From: Aquimarina sp.
GTDB lineage: Bacteria; Bacteroidota; Bacteroidia; Flavobacteriales; Flavobacteriaceae
DNA length: 39,724 nt
NCBI GenBank assembly: GCA_002697475.1
Contig: NZVW01000073.1
Location: forward strand, 1 to 39,724
Direction of reading: 5' to 3'
Positions 8,187-16,029 of the stretch are shown piece by piece. A program made the translations under genes and the position numbers. Below the pieces are notes generated by a model that saw nothing but the letters and a program-made list of their open reading frames with translations, did no database searches and was not told the DNA's origin. Position 1 is the stretch's first letter. Each line of letters starts with the position of its first letter.

Positions 8187-9218
8187 TTAATCACCCGTAC
8201 TTTCTCTGAAGACAATTTTTGTTTCCAGGGTAATTACTCTTTTCTTATGCTTTTCATCAGATTCATCCTTTAATTGATCTATTAAGAGCTCTGCTGACTT
8301 TTGTCCCATTTCAAAACTGGGTTGAGCTACACAGGTTAAAGAGGGCACAAAAACTTTACCTACTCCAAGATCACCAAAACCTATTACTTCTACATCCTTG
8401 GGAATATTATAATTTAATTTTGTTAATATTTTCATACTCATCATGCCATAATTATCAGTGACCGTAAATACAGCATCGGGTCTTTTTTTTAAGTTTTTGA
8501 AGTATTTGCTTATCTCAAGGTCTTCTTCCTCTCTATCCAGAGAATTACAATGCAGAATAAGATCTTCATCGATTGGAATATTATACTTTTTCATTGCTTC
8601 CAGATAACCGCTATATCTGTCTTGGAAAACTTTTTTATCCTTAATGCCTCCAATAAAGACAATTTTCTTTTTTCCTTTTTTTATGAAATATTCAACAGCC
8701 GAAAAAGAAGCTTTATTGTCGTCAATAAGTACATGATCCGCACCGGAAACTTCTTCTTTAATGTTGTCAAAAAGTACGGTAGGAATACCTTTATTAATAA
8801 TGCTTCTAATATGAGAAAATGTTTCGGTTTCGTGAGATGGACATAAAATGATCCCGTCGACTAATCCTTTTTCAAAAAACGAAAGGTTTTCTTGCTCTGA
8901 TTCAAATGAGGTTCTTGAGGAACTAATTAATATTTTATAATTGTGTTTACTTACATAATGGTCAATTCCTCTACATACTTCGATAAAGAAAGATTCATCG
9001 TATCTGGGGATAATTACTCCTATTAAGTTGGTCTTACCAGAACTTAAACTTTTGGCAATTTGGTTAGGCATATACCCCATGGCTTTGGCCATTCTAAATA
9101 CTTTTTCACGAGTACTGGGTTTAACTCTTGGACTTTCATCAAGAGCTCTCGAAACAGTAGCTATTGAAATGTTAAGTTTTCTGGCAATATCCTCAAGTTT
9201 TACCCTTCTTTTTTTCAA
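8187..9218 (-). CDS. LacI/GalR-family transcriptional regulator 2
   Basis: LacI-family regulator of 343 residues, clearly different in sequence from the first one. The helix-turn-helix is VKLEDIARKLNISIATVSRAL (residues 6-26), then a hinge helix with NQIAKSLSSG whose Leu would be the intercalating residue, then the sugar-sensor domain (TNLIGVIIPRYDESFF to VIGFGDLG). It is divergent from the GH13 gene and the uptake locus. A perfect 18-bp palindrome with a central CG lies 60 bp upstream of its start, the expected place for an auto-regulatory operator. It is the best candidate for the local repressor of the glucosidase/SusCD locus; the inducer is unknown. Confidence 0.92.
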   Translation of the reverse strand: MKKRRVKLEDIARKLNISIATVSRALDESPRVKPSTREKVFRMAKAMGYMPNQIAKSLSSGKTNLIGVIIPRYDESFFIEVCRGIDHYVSKHNYKILISSSRTSFESEQENLSFFEKGLVDGIILCPSHETETFSHIRSIINKGIPTVLFDNIKEEVSGADHVLIDDNKASFSAVEYFIKKGKKKIVFIGGIKDKKVFQDRYSGYLEAMKKYNIPIDEDLILHCNSLDREEEDLEISKYFKNLKKRPDAVFTVTDNYGMMSMKILTKLNYNIPKDVEVIGFGDLGVGKVFVPSLTCVAQPSFEMGQKSAELLIDQLKDESDEKHKKRVITLETKIVFRESTGD

Positions 9219-9278
9219 ATCTTTAAGTTTTAGGTTAAATAATTGTTATTGAATTTATGGTTTTCGTAAAAATACAAT

Positions 9279-9296
9279 AATACAAACGTTTGTATT
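9279..9296. promoter_or_regulatory. LacI-type operator palindrome
   Basis: AATACAAACGTTTGTATT is an exact 18-bp palindrome with the central CG typical of LacI/GalR operators. It lies between lacI regulator 2 (start at 9218, minus) and the GH13 gene (start at 9542, plus), so it could control either or both. I see no second exact copy elsewhere in the window. Assignment to a LacI-family protein is inference from symmetry, the centre sequence and position. Confidence 0.7.
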
Positions 9297-9352
9297 TTGT
9301 AAATGTAATTTTTTGTTTCTCAATTAGTTCAAATGTTTAGTAATTTGTAATA

Positions 9353-9456
9353 GTTGTATGGTTAAGTTGAGCATTTGACAAAAGAATCAGTTTTAAATTA
9401 CGATTCTCACAATACAGCCCCTAATCCTTAATACTGCTCAACAAGTTTAATACAAC
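9353..9456. repeat. Nested inverted repeat in the 323-bp region upstream of GH13
   Basis: Apart from the operator, the gene-free stretch 9219-9541 contains a long imperfect inverted repeat. GTTGTAT (9353-9359) and GTTGAGCA (9366-9373) on the left match ATACAAC (9450-9456) and TGCTCAAC (9435-9442) on the right. Inside them AGAATC (9383-9388) pairs with GATTCT (9402-9407). It could fold as a branched RNA in the GH13 leader or be an old insertion. I recognise no riboswitch class. Confidence 0.4.
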
Positions 9457-9541
9457 CTACTAAGTTATAAAATAATTGATCGCTTGATAGCGCAATTATA
9501 AAGGTCATTTTTCAAAATTATAAACAGATAAAACTAAGTAA

Positions 9542-11215
9542 ATGGAACTTACTTGGTATAGGAAAGGTACCATATATCAAATCTACCCAAGAAGCTTCAA
9601 TGATAGAAGTGGTAATGGTGTTGGAGATTTAAAGGGAATTACGGAGAAGTTAGACTACATTAAAAGTCTAAACGTGGATATCATTTGGTTAAGCCCCATT
9701 TTTAGCTCTCCAAATGATGACAATGGTTATGACATAAGTGATTACTGTGCTATAATGGATGAGTTTGGGACGATGAGTGATTTCGATGAACTACTCAGTG
9801 AAACTCATAAACGTGGTTTACGATTGATTCTTGATTTAGTTGCCAACCATTGTTCTGATGAACATAATTGGTTTAAAGGGGCAAAAAAATCCAGAAATAA
9901 TAAATATAGAGATTATTTCCACTGGGTTGATCCCGCATCAGATGGAGGTCCGCCTAATAACTGGAAATCGTTCTTTGGAGGTAGTGCCTGGGAGTACGAT
10001 AAGAATACTGAGCAATACTATTTACATCTCTTTACCAAAAAACAACCCGATTTAAATTGGGAAAATCCTGAGGTAAGAGAGGAGATATATAATGCCATGC
10101 GTTTTTGGTTAGATAAAGGTGTTGATGGATTTAGGATGGATGTAATACCTCTTATTTCTAAGAGAAAGGGATATCCCGATGCACCAGATTTTGGTTTCAG
10201 GAAAATTATTGAAGATGTCTATGCTAATGGACCAAGAGTCCATGAATTTTTGAGGGAAATGAATCAAAAAGTAATTCGTAAATACGATGCATTTTCTTTA
10301 GCAGAAGGAATAGGTGTTAATCAGGAGTTGGCCGGATTGTATGTAAATGAAGATAGAGAAGAGCTTGATATGCTATATCATTTTGATGTTTTAGAGTGTA
10401 CAATAGTGAACGGAAAGTTTGAAGAAGAAACTCCGTTTGATCTGGTTAATTTAAAATCAATTTTTAAGAAGTGGCGAGATGCCGTTCACGGTACAGGATG
10501 GATAACAAATGCCATGGGTAATCACGATTTTGCCAGACTAGTCTCCAGATTTGGAAACGAAGGTAAATATTGGAAAGAGTCAGCAAAGATGTTGATAACT
10601 ATGCTGGCCACCCAGAATGGAACATTAAGTATTTATCAGGGTGATGAAATAGGTATGACTAACGTTAATTTAGATTCTATTGATGAGGTTAAAGACGTAC
10701 AATCCATAAATTTTTACAAGGAGAGTATGGAATCTAAAAAATATACTTCTATTGAAGCGATGAAACTTATAAATAAAGAAGGTAGAGATAATGCAAGAAC
10801 ACCTATGCAATGGTCAGAGGATATAAATGCAGGTTTTACTGAAGGAGAACCCTGGTTGAAAATTAATGATAATTATAAGACAATTAATGTAAAACGTCAG
10901 GATAATGATAGTAATTCAATTTTAAATTATTATCGCAATCTTCTTTCGATAAGAAAGGAAAATGATGTATTCATATATGGAGATGTTGAAGAACTTGATT
11001 TCAATAATAATTCCTTTTACGGATATAGGAAGAGCTTTAGAGGTAAAGGTATTATGGTGCTTTTGAATTTTTCAGATAAAAATTATGAATATATGTCAAG
11101 CTGGGAGATGTCGATGGATGATGTATTGATAAATAATTATGACAACATTATAATGGATAAAGAAAAAATTAAATTAAAACCCTATCAGGCAATAGTTTTT
11201 AGGCTATCTGATTGA
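9542..11215 (+). CDS. GH13 alpha-glucosidase, oligo-1,6-glucosidase type
   Basis: Cytosolic or periplasmic glucosidase of 557 residues with no visible signal peptide, full length for the GH13_31-like oligo-1,6-glucosidase group. Catalytic residues are the nucleophile Asp200 (GFRMDV), the acid/base Glu255 (LAEG) and the transition-state Asp329 (GNHD). The N-terminal TIYQIYPRSFND and LILDLVANHCSDEH are family motifs. The residue after the nucleophile is Val, as in isomaltases that cut alpha-1,6 bonds, rather than the small or Thr residue of alpha-1,4 enzymes. It sits upstream of susC/susD and downstream of a LacI operator, so it probably hydrolyses the imported glucoside. The exact substrate is not fixed by the sequence. 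Confidence 0.9.
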   Translation: MELTWYRKGTIYQIYPRSFNDRSGNGVGDLKGITEKLDYIKSLNVDIIWLSPIFSSPNDDNGYDISDYCAIMDEFGTMSDFDELLSETHKRGLRLILDLVANHCSDEHNWFKGAKKSRNNKYRDYFHWVDPASDGGPPNNWKSFFGGSAWEYDKNTEQYYLHLFTKKQPDLNWENPEVREEIYNAMRFWLDKGVDGFRMDVIPLISKRKGYPDAPDFGFRKIIEDVYANGPRVHEFLREMNQKVIRKYDAFSLAEGIGVNQELAGLYVNEDREELDMLYHFDVLECTIVNGKFEEETPFDLVNLKSIFKKWRDAVHGTGWITNAMGNHDFARLVSRFGNEGKYWKESAKMLITMLATQNGTLSIYQGDEIGMTNVNLDSIDEVKDVQSINFYKESMESKKYTSIEAMKLINKEGRDNARTPMQWSEDINAGFTEGEPWLKINDNYKTINVKRQDNDSNSILNYYRNLLSIRKENDVFIYGDVEELDFNNNSFYGYRKSFRGKGIMVLLNFSDKNYEYMSSWEMSMDDVLINNYDNIIMDKEKIKLKPYQAIVFRLSD

Positions 11216-11264
11216 AGGTAAAAGAATAAAAGAAGAAAGTGAAATTAGTTTTTGTTTGTTAGCG

Positions 11265-11291
11265 AAGGAGTTTCTGTAGCGGAAACTTCTT
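11265..11291 (+). terminator. Hairpin after the GH13 gene
   Basis: AAGGAGTTTC and GAAACTTCTT pair over 10 bp (one G-T) around a 7-base loop, 50 bp after the GH13 stop. No T-run follows, so it would end transcription only weakly if at all. It may instead stabilise the GH13 mRNA 3' end. Confidence 0.3.
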
Positions 11292-11304
11292 AAAAGTGAC
11301 AAAG

Positions 11305-11389
11305 GAGGCGCCTCAGAAGATATTAAATGTCAAATTTAATATTTGAGATTAATTTTAATAAAATCGGGTTAAAATGATGTAGGCGCCTC
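11305..11389. promoter_or_regulatory. Pair of GGCGCC palindromes upstream of susC
   Basis: GAGGCGCCTC (11305-11314) and AGGCGCCT within TAGGCGCCTC (11380-11389) are GC-rich palindromes in an otherwise very AT-rich region, with centres 75 bp apart, about seven helical turns. Between them TATTAAAT and ATTTAATA (11321-11341) form a further 8-bp dyad. The second palindrome directly abuts the proposed susC promoter -33 element. This arrangement suits a dimeric or tetrameric regulator that loops DNA. As RNA, the two copies could also pair with each other over 9 bp. Confidence 0.45.
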
Positions 11390-11390
11390 T

Positions 11391-11420
11391 GTTGTTACTA
11401 AAAAATTATGAGTATATTTA
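11391..11420 (+). promoter_or_regulatory. Possible susC promoter
   Basis: GTTG (11391-11394), an 18-base spacer and TATATTTA (11413-11420) resemble the Bacteroidetes TTTG / TAnnTTTG promoter with one mismatch in each box. Transcription would begin near 11427, giving a leader of roughly 65 bases before the susC start. The boxes are not perfect, so confidence is limited. Confidence 0.35.
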
Positions 11421-11493
11421 ATAACACTTTATCATTTTAACATAAATCCAACTAAAAGATTAATTATCAAATTTTAAATCAAACTCAAAAATT

Positions 11494-14469
11494 ATGAAAG
11501 GTATGATACTTAAAAGCCTCACTTTTCTGATCATGATGCTATCGGGGAGTGTGGTGTTTTCACAAATCACTGTAACTGGAGTGGTATCTGATTCAGGAGG
11601 TCCGATTCCCGGTGTAAATGTTGTTGTAAAGGGCACAACAAATGGAGCCTCGACCGATTTTGATGGAAGATATACCATCAATAATGTGCCATCAGGTGGA
11701 ACTTTGGTTTTCAGCTATTTGGGATTTGTTACTAGGGAAGTCCCTGTGAATGGTCAAACAACACTGAATGTAACAATGCAAGAAGATGCTGCAGAATTAG
11801 AACAGGTTGTAGTGATAGGGTATGGCTCTATTAGAGCAAAAGATGCCACAGGGGCTGTAGCTACCGTAAAATCGGATGACTTTAATCAAGGTATAATTAA
11901 TTCTCCTGAGCAACTAATACAAGGTAAAACAGCTGGTGTACAAATTACTCAAACCAGTGGAGAACCAGGAGCTGGTGTAAATTTAAGAATTCGAGGAACA
12001 TCATCTGTTCGAGCCAATAATAACCCATTATATGTAGTTGACGGATTTCCTTTAAGTGGAGCAGATACCTCGGCTGGTGCCGCGGGTTCTGATATAGGAG
12101 CATCGTCAGCATCAAACCCCTTAAGTTTTTTAAACCCAAATGATATTGCAAGTATAGATATTTTAAAGGATGCTTCTGCGACAGCCATCTATGGTTCAAG
12201 AGGAGCTAACGGCGTTGTATTAATAACCACTAAACAAGCTACAACTGGAGTTCATTTATTGGAATTTAATTCTTCTATTTCGGTAAGCTCTGTAAACAAT
12301 AGGCTAGATTTATTAAATAGGGATCAATTTCTTGATGCGCAGGAAAGGTTAGGATCTGATATTTCATTATTGGATCTTGGGGGTAATACTGATTGGCAGG
12401 ATTTTATATATAGAGATGGAATTAGTTCAGAATATCACGCTGCTTTTGGTGGTGGTAATGACAATGGAGGATATAGATTCTCGGTCGGATATGTAGATCA
12501 AGAGGGAATTATAGAGCAAACAGGGTTAGAAAGATTGACGGCTAGAGTAAATGGTAAGTACAATTTTTTTGATAATAAACTTAAATTGAACTTTCAGTTA
12601 AATGTATCAAATGTAGATATTGATAAAGTGCCAATATCGGATAACGCTAATGCCAGAGGAGATTTATTATCTGCAACGTATTATTCTAATCCAACTTTGT
12701 CACCATATGACGCTGATGGTAATCCTACTTCGACAGGATCACTTGAGCAATTAAATCCAGCGGCTATATTAGCCTTTTCAGAAATTAACACTCAAACCTT
12801 AAGAACCTTAAATAACCTCTCTTTAGAATACTTTTTTACACCAGAGCTTTCTTTGAAATCAAATATTGGTGTTGATAAATCTATTTCAAAAACTGAAAAT
12901 GCCTTTTCTCCTGATTTCGAATTGACCGGAACACAAGGGTTGGGTAGAGCTCAAGTTGATGAATTAACTTTAACATCTACTTTATGGGAGAGCTATCTTA
13001 ATTATAACAGAGATTTTAATGAGGATCATAGCATAAACGCTCTAATAGGATATTCTTATCAAGAATTCAATACTAAAACTAGTGCGTTGATTGCCGCGGA
13101 CTTTAGACTTTCAGAGCCAGGTGCGATGCTTGATAATATTGCTTCAGCTCAGGTATTCGGAGCAAACACAGGAAATTTTACAGATGAACTACAGTCCTTT
13201 TTTGCAAGGGTAAATTATTCTTTGTTAAATAAATATTTATTTACCGGGACTATAAGAGTTGATGGTTCTACAAGATTCGGTCCAGATAAAAAATATGGTC
13301 GTTTTCCTTCTTTTGCTGCTGCCTGGCGTTTATCCGAAGAGAATTTCATACCAGATATCTTTTCGGATCTAAAACTTAGATTAGGTTATGGTGTTACAGG
13401 GAATCAGGAGATACCTAGTAATTTGTATGTAGCGAGAACTCGATTTGGTCTGGGAACGATTGACAATGGGGGGGTATTTTTTCCGGGAGGCGAAAGTATT
13501 GTAGCTTTTAGAAATGATAAATTACAATGGGAGGAATCATCCCAAATAAATTTAGGTCTGGACTTTGGCTTTCTAAACAACAGATTAACAGGTTCTGTCG
13601 ATTTATTTAGGAAGGAAACCACAGACTTGTTGCTTCAAATTAGCGGTGTGGCACCTGCTGACACTAATTCTGCATGGAGAAATATAGATGCTACAGTAAT
13701 AAATGAAGGTGTTGAATTAACATTGAATTATGGTATAATTCAAAATGAAGACCTTCAATGGGATACTAGTTTCAATATTTCATACCTCAAAAATGAAGTT
13801 ACTGATTTTGAGGAAGCTCCTATAAATACAGGTCAGATTGACGGTCCGGGATTGACAGGTGCATTTGCCCAACAAATTGCAGATGGACAACCCTTATATG
13901 CATACTTTTTAAGAGAATTTATTGGATTTGACGATAATGGAATAGCGCAATATGAGGGAGGCGATGTTCAGAAATTTACTGGAGACAGTCCTTTACCAAA
14001 ATATAATTTAGGTTTCTCAAATAGTTTAAAATATAAAAATGTTGATTTAAATTTGTTCTTTTCAGGACAGTTTGGACATAAGATTTATAACAATACTCAA
14101 AATGCATTGTTCTCGTTGGCAAACCTTTCGCAAGGTAGAAATGCAACTGAAGCAACAGCAGCACTTATTGGTACAGAGAATCCCTTTAATTCTGCGGATG
14201 TCTCTACCAGATTTTTAGAGAAGGGAGACTTTTTGAGACTTCAGACTGCTACACTTGGATATACTCTGAATATGGATAATTATGAATGGATTAATAAGGT
14301 TAGGTTATTTATTAATGCTCAAAACTTATTTGTGATTACAGATTATAGCGGACAGGATCCAGAAGTCTCTATAAATAAGCAAATTAACGGTGTTCCATCC
14401 TTGGGAATTGATTACACAGCTTTTCCCAAGTCAAGAACATTTACATTTGGTTTAAATGTTACGTTTTAA
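11494..14469 (+). CDS. SusC/RagA-type TonB-dependent outer-membrane transporter
   Basis: TonB-linked outer-membrane receptor of 991 residues that imports a ligand captured by its SusD partner. In order: signal peptide (to about residue 23, ending VVFSQ), carboxypeptidase-regulatory-like domain (ITVTGVVSDSGGPIPGVNVVVKG, residues about 24-100), the VVVIGYGS box, the plug with LIQGKTAGVQI, LRIRGTSSV, NNPLYVVDGFPL and SATAIYGSRGANGVVLITT, then the beta-barrel ending in aromatic FTFGLNVTF. susD follows 11 bp later. Length and order are normal for the family. The substrate cannot be read from the protein; the neighbouring glucosidase suggests a glucoside. Confidence 0.95.
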   Translation: MKGMILKSLTFLIMMLSGSVVFSQITVTGVVSDSGGPIPGVNVVVKGTTNGASTDFDGRYTINNVPSGGTLVFSYLGFVTREVPVNGQTTLNVTMQEDAAELEQVVVIGYGSIRAKDATGAVATVKSDDFNQGIINSPEQLIQGKTAGVQITQTSGEPGAGVNLRIRGTSSVRANNNPLYVVDGFPLSGADTSAGAAGSDIGASSASNPLSFLNPNDIASIDILKDASATAIYGSRGANGVVLITTKQATTGVHLLEFNSSISVSSVNNRLDLLNRDQFLDAQERLGSDISLLDLGGNTDWQDFIYRDGISSEYHAAFGGGNDNGGYRFSVGYVDQEGIIEQTGLERLTARVNGKYNFFDNKLKLNFQLNVSNVDIDKVPISDNANARGDLLSATYYSNPTLSPYDADGNPTSTGSLEQLNPAAILAFSEINTQTLRTLNNLSLEYFFTPELSLKSNIGVDKSISKTENAFSPDFELTGTQGLGRAQVDELTLTSTLWESYLNYNRDFNEDHSINALIGYSYQEFNTKTSALIAADFRLSEPGAMLDNIASAQVFGANTGNFTDELQSFFARVNYSLLNKYLFTGTIRVDGSTRFGPDKKYGRFPSFAAAWRLSEENFIPDIFSDLKLRLGYGVTGNQEIPSNLYVARTRFGLGTIDNGGVFFPGGESIVAFRNDKLQWEESSQINLGLDFGFLNNRLTGSVDLFRKETTDLLLQISGVAPADTNSAWRNIDATVINEGVELTLNYGIIQNEDLQWDTSFNISYLKNEVTDFEEAPINTGQIDGPGLTGAFAQQIADGQPLYAYFLREFIGFDDNGIAQYEGGDVQKFTGDSPLPKYNLGFSNSLKYKNVDLNLFFSGQFGHKIYNNTQNALFSLANLSQGRNATEATAALIGTENPFNSADVSTRFLEKGDFLRLQTATLGYTLNMDNYEWINKVRLFINAQNLFVITDYSGQDPEVSINKQINGVPSLGIDYTAFPKSRTFTFGLNVTF

Positions 14470-14480
14470 AAAAAAAGATC

Positions 14481-15971
14481 ATGAAAAAAATTAAATTTAA
14501 AAAAATTGTGGGGTCTTTATTCACGACAGTAGCTTTGATTACTTTTTCTTGTACTGATCTAGACCCTGTTTTTAACGACTCAACACCAGTAGAAAATTCT
14601 TCTGGAGAATTCACAGGAGTTGATCCAACAAACTTTTTAGAATCAGCTTATAACGATATTGAAGGAATGGGTGATCAGGCTAATACATATGCTTTACAAG
14701 AAGTATCTTCTGATGAACTTGTTGTATTAACGAGAGGAGCTGATTGGGGGGATAATGGTGTTTGGAGAACATTACACCAACACACTTGGGATGCTAACCA
14801 TCCACAGGTATTAAATACGTGGAATAATAGGAATAATGCTGTTTTTAGAACTACTCGTATCATAGCTCCTGAATCTAATGCCTCTCCAAATCAATTGGCA
14901 CAGGCCAAAACTTTGAGAGCTTTAAATATGTTTTATGTAATGGATATGTTCGGACAAGTGCCTTTCAGAGGAGTAAATGATGGACCAGATGTAAATCCTA
15001 ATGTTTTTTCGCGATCTGAAGCTTTTGACTTTATAGTACAGGATTTAACAGAAGCATTACCAGACCTGGATGAAGGTACTATTTCTGATATTTACACAGT
15101 AGATAAAGCTTTTGCTAACTTTTTATTGGCTAAATTATATTTAAATAAGGAAGTTTATACCGGAAGTTCTTCTGCTGAAGATTTTAATAAAGTAATACAG
15201 TATTGTGATGCAATTACAGCAGAAGGATATGCTTTAGATCCAGAGTACTTCGAAATCTTTAAGCCTAGTCATACTAATTCAGAGATTATATTAGCATTGG
15301 ATACTTTTACAGGTAATAGAGTATGGAATATTTTACACCCAAATCAAGGAGGGTGGAATGGTTTTGCTACTCTAGCGGAAGTCTATGACTCTTTTGAACC
15401 TGGAGATATAAGATTAGGTACACCAAGTTCGCCTACGGAAGGTTTTGGAACAGGTATGCTAATTGGTCAGCAGTACGACGAAAATGGAAACCCTTACACA
15501 GATCGTGGAGGAAATCCTTTAGTCTTCACTAAAGACTTTCCAACCGGAATTACAGGTAATAATGAGAGAACTGGTGTAAGACCACACAAATATACCAGGG
15601 AAGGAGACGAAGGAAGACCAGATCCTGGAAACGGTACTGTCGTAGCCAGATATGCTGATGTAGTATTAATGAAAGCTGAGGCTATTATGAGAGGTGGTAC
15701 AGCAGGAGAAACAGCAGAATCTATTATTGATAACTTAAGATCTTTAAGAGGAGCTACCGCGTCAGGTACATATTCAATGGATGAATTGCTTAATGAAAGA
15801 AGAAGAGAGCTGTGGATTGAAGGATGGAGAAGAAATGATCAGGTAAGATTTGGAACCTTTGCTAATACATGGGATATGAAAGAGGTAACAGAAGATTTCA
15901 GGGTATTATTTCCAATCCCTGCAACAGCGTTGGCAACAAATCCTAATTTATCACAGAATCCTGGATATTAG
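14481..15971 (+). CDS. SusD/RagB-type surface lipoprotein
   Basis: Surface nutrient-binding lipoprotein of 496 residues that caps the SusC channel. The signal ends in TFSC (Cys24), and family features are visible: FLESAYNDIEGM near the N-terminus, LAQAKTLRALNMFYVMDMFGQVPF in the TPR-like core, and the C-terminal LLNERRRELWIEGWRRNDQVRFG and LFPIPATALATNPNLSQNPGY. The last block is the classic SusD end. A stem-loop 24 bp after the stop separates it from the lipoprotein genes downstream. Confidence 0.95.
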   Translation: MKKIKFKKIVGSLFTTVALITFSCTDLDPVFNDSTPVENSSGEFTGVDPTNFLESAYNDIEGMGDQANTYALQEVSSDELVVLTRGADWGDNGVWRTLHQHTWDANHPQVLNTWNNRNNAVFRTTRIIAPESNASPNQLAQAKTLRALNMFYVMDMFGQVPFRGVNDGPDVNPNVFSRSEAFDFIVQDLTEALPDLDEGTISDIYTVDKAFANFLLAKLYLNKEVYTGSSSAEDFNKVIQYCDAITAEGYALDPEYFEIFKPSHTNSEIILALDTFTGNRVWNILHPNQGGWNGFATLAEVYDSFEPGDIRLGTPSSPTEGFGTGMLIGQQYDENGNPYTDRGGNPLVFTKDFPTGITGNNERTGVRPHKYTREGDEGRPDPGNGTVVARYADVVLMKAEAIMRGGTAGETAESIIDNLRSLRGATASGTYSMDELLNERRRELWIEGWRRNDQVRFGTFANTWDMKEVTEDFRVLFPIPATALATNPNLSQNPGY

Positions 15972-15995
15972 TAAATCATTAATATGTTAAAAATG

Positions 15996-16023
15996 CTAAG
16001 CCCTTCATTTGTGAGGGGCTTAG
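15996..16023 (+). terminator. Stem-loop between susD and the propeller lipoprotein genes
   Basis: CTAAGCCC (15996-16003) and GGGCTTAG (16016-16023) pair perfectly; T-G, T-A, C-G and A-T pairs can extend the stem to 12 bp around a 4-base loop. It is followed by TTTCTTA rather than a full T-run, so partial termination is likely. This would lower expression of the downstream operon relative to susCD. The next start codon is only 6 bases further. Confidence 0.6.
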
Positions 16024-16029
16024 TTTCTT

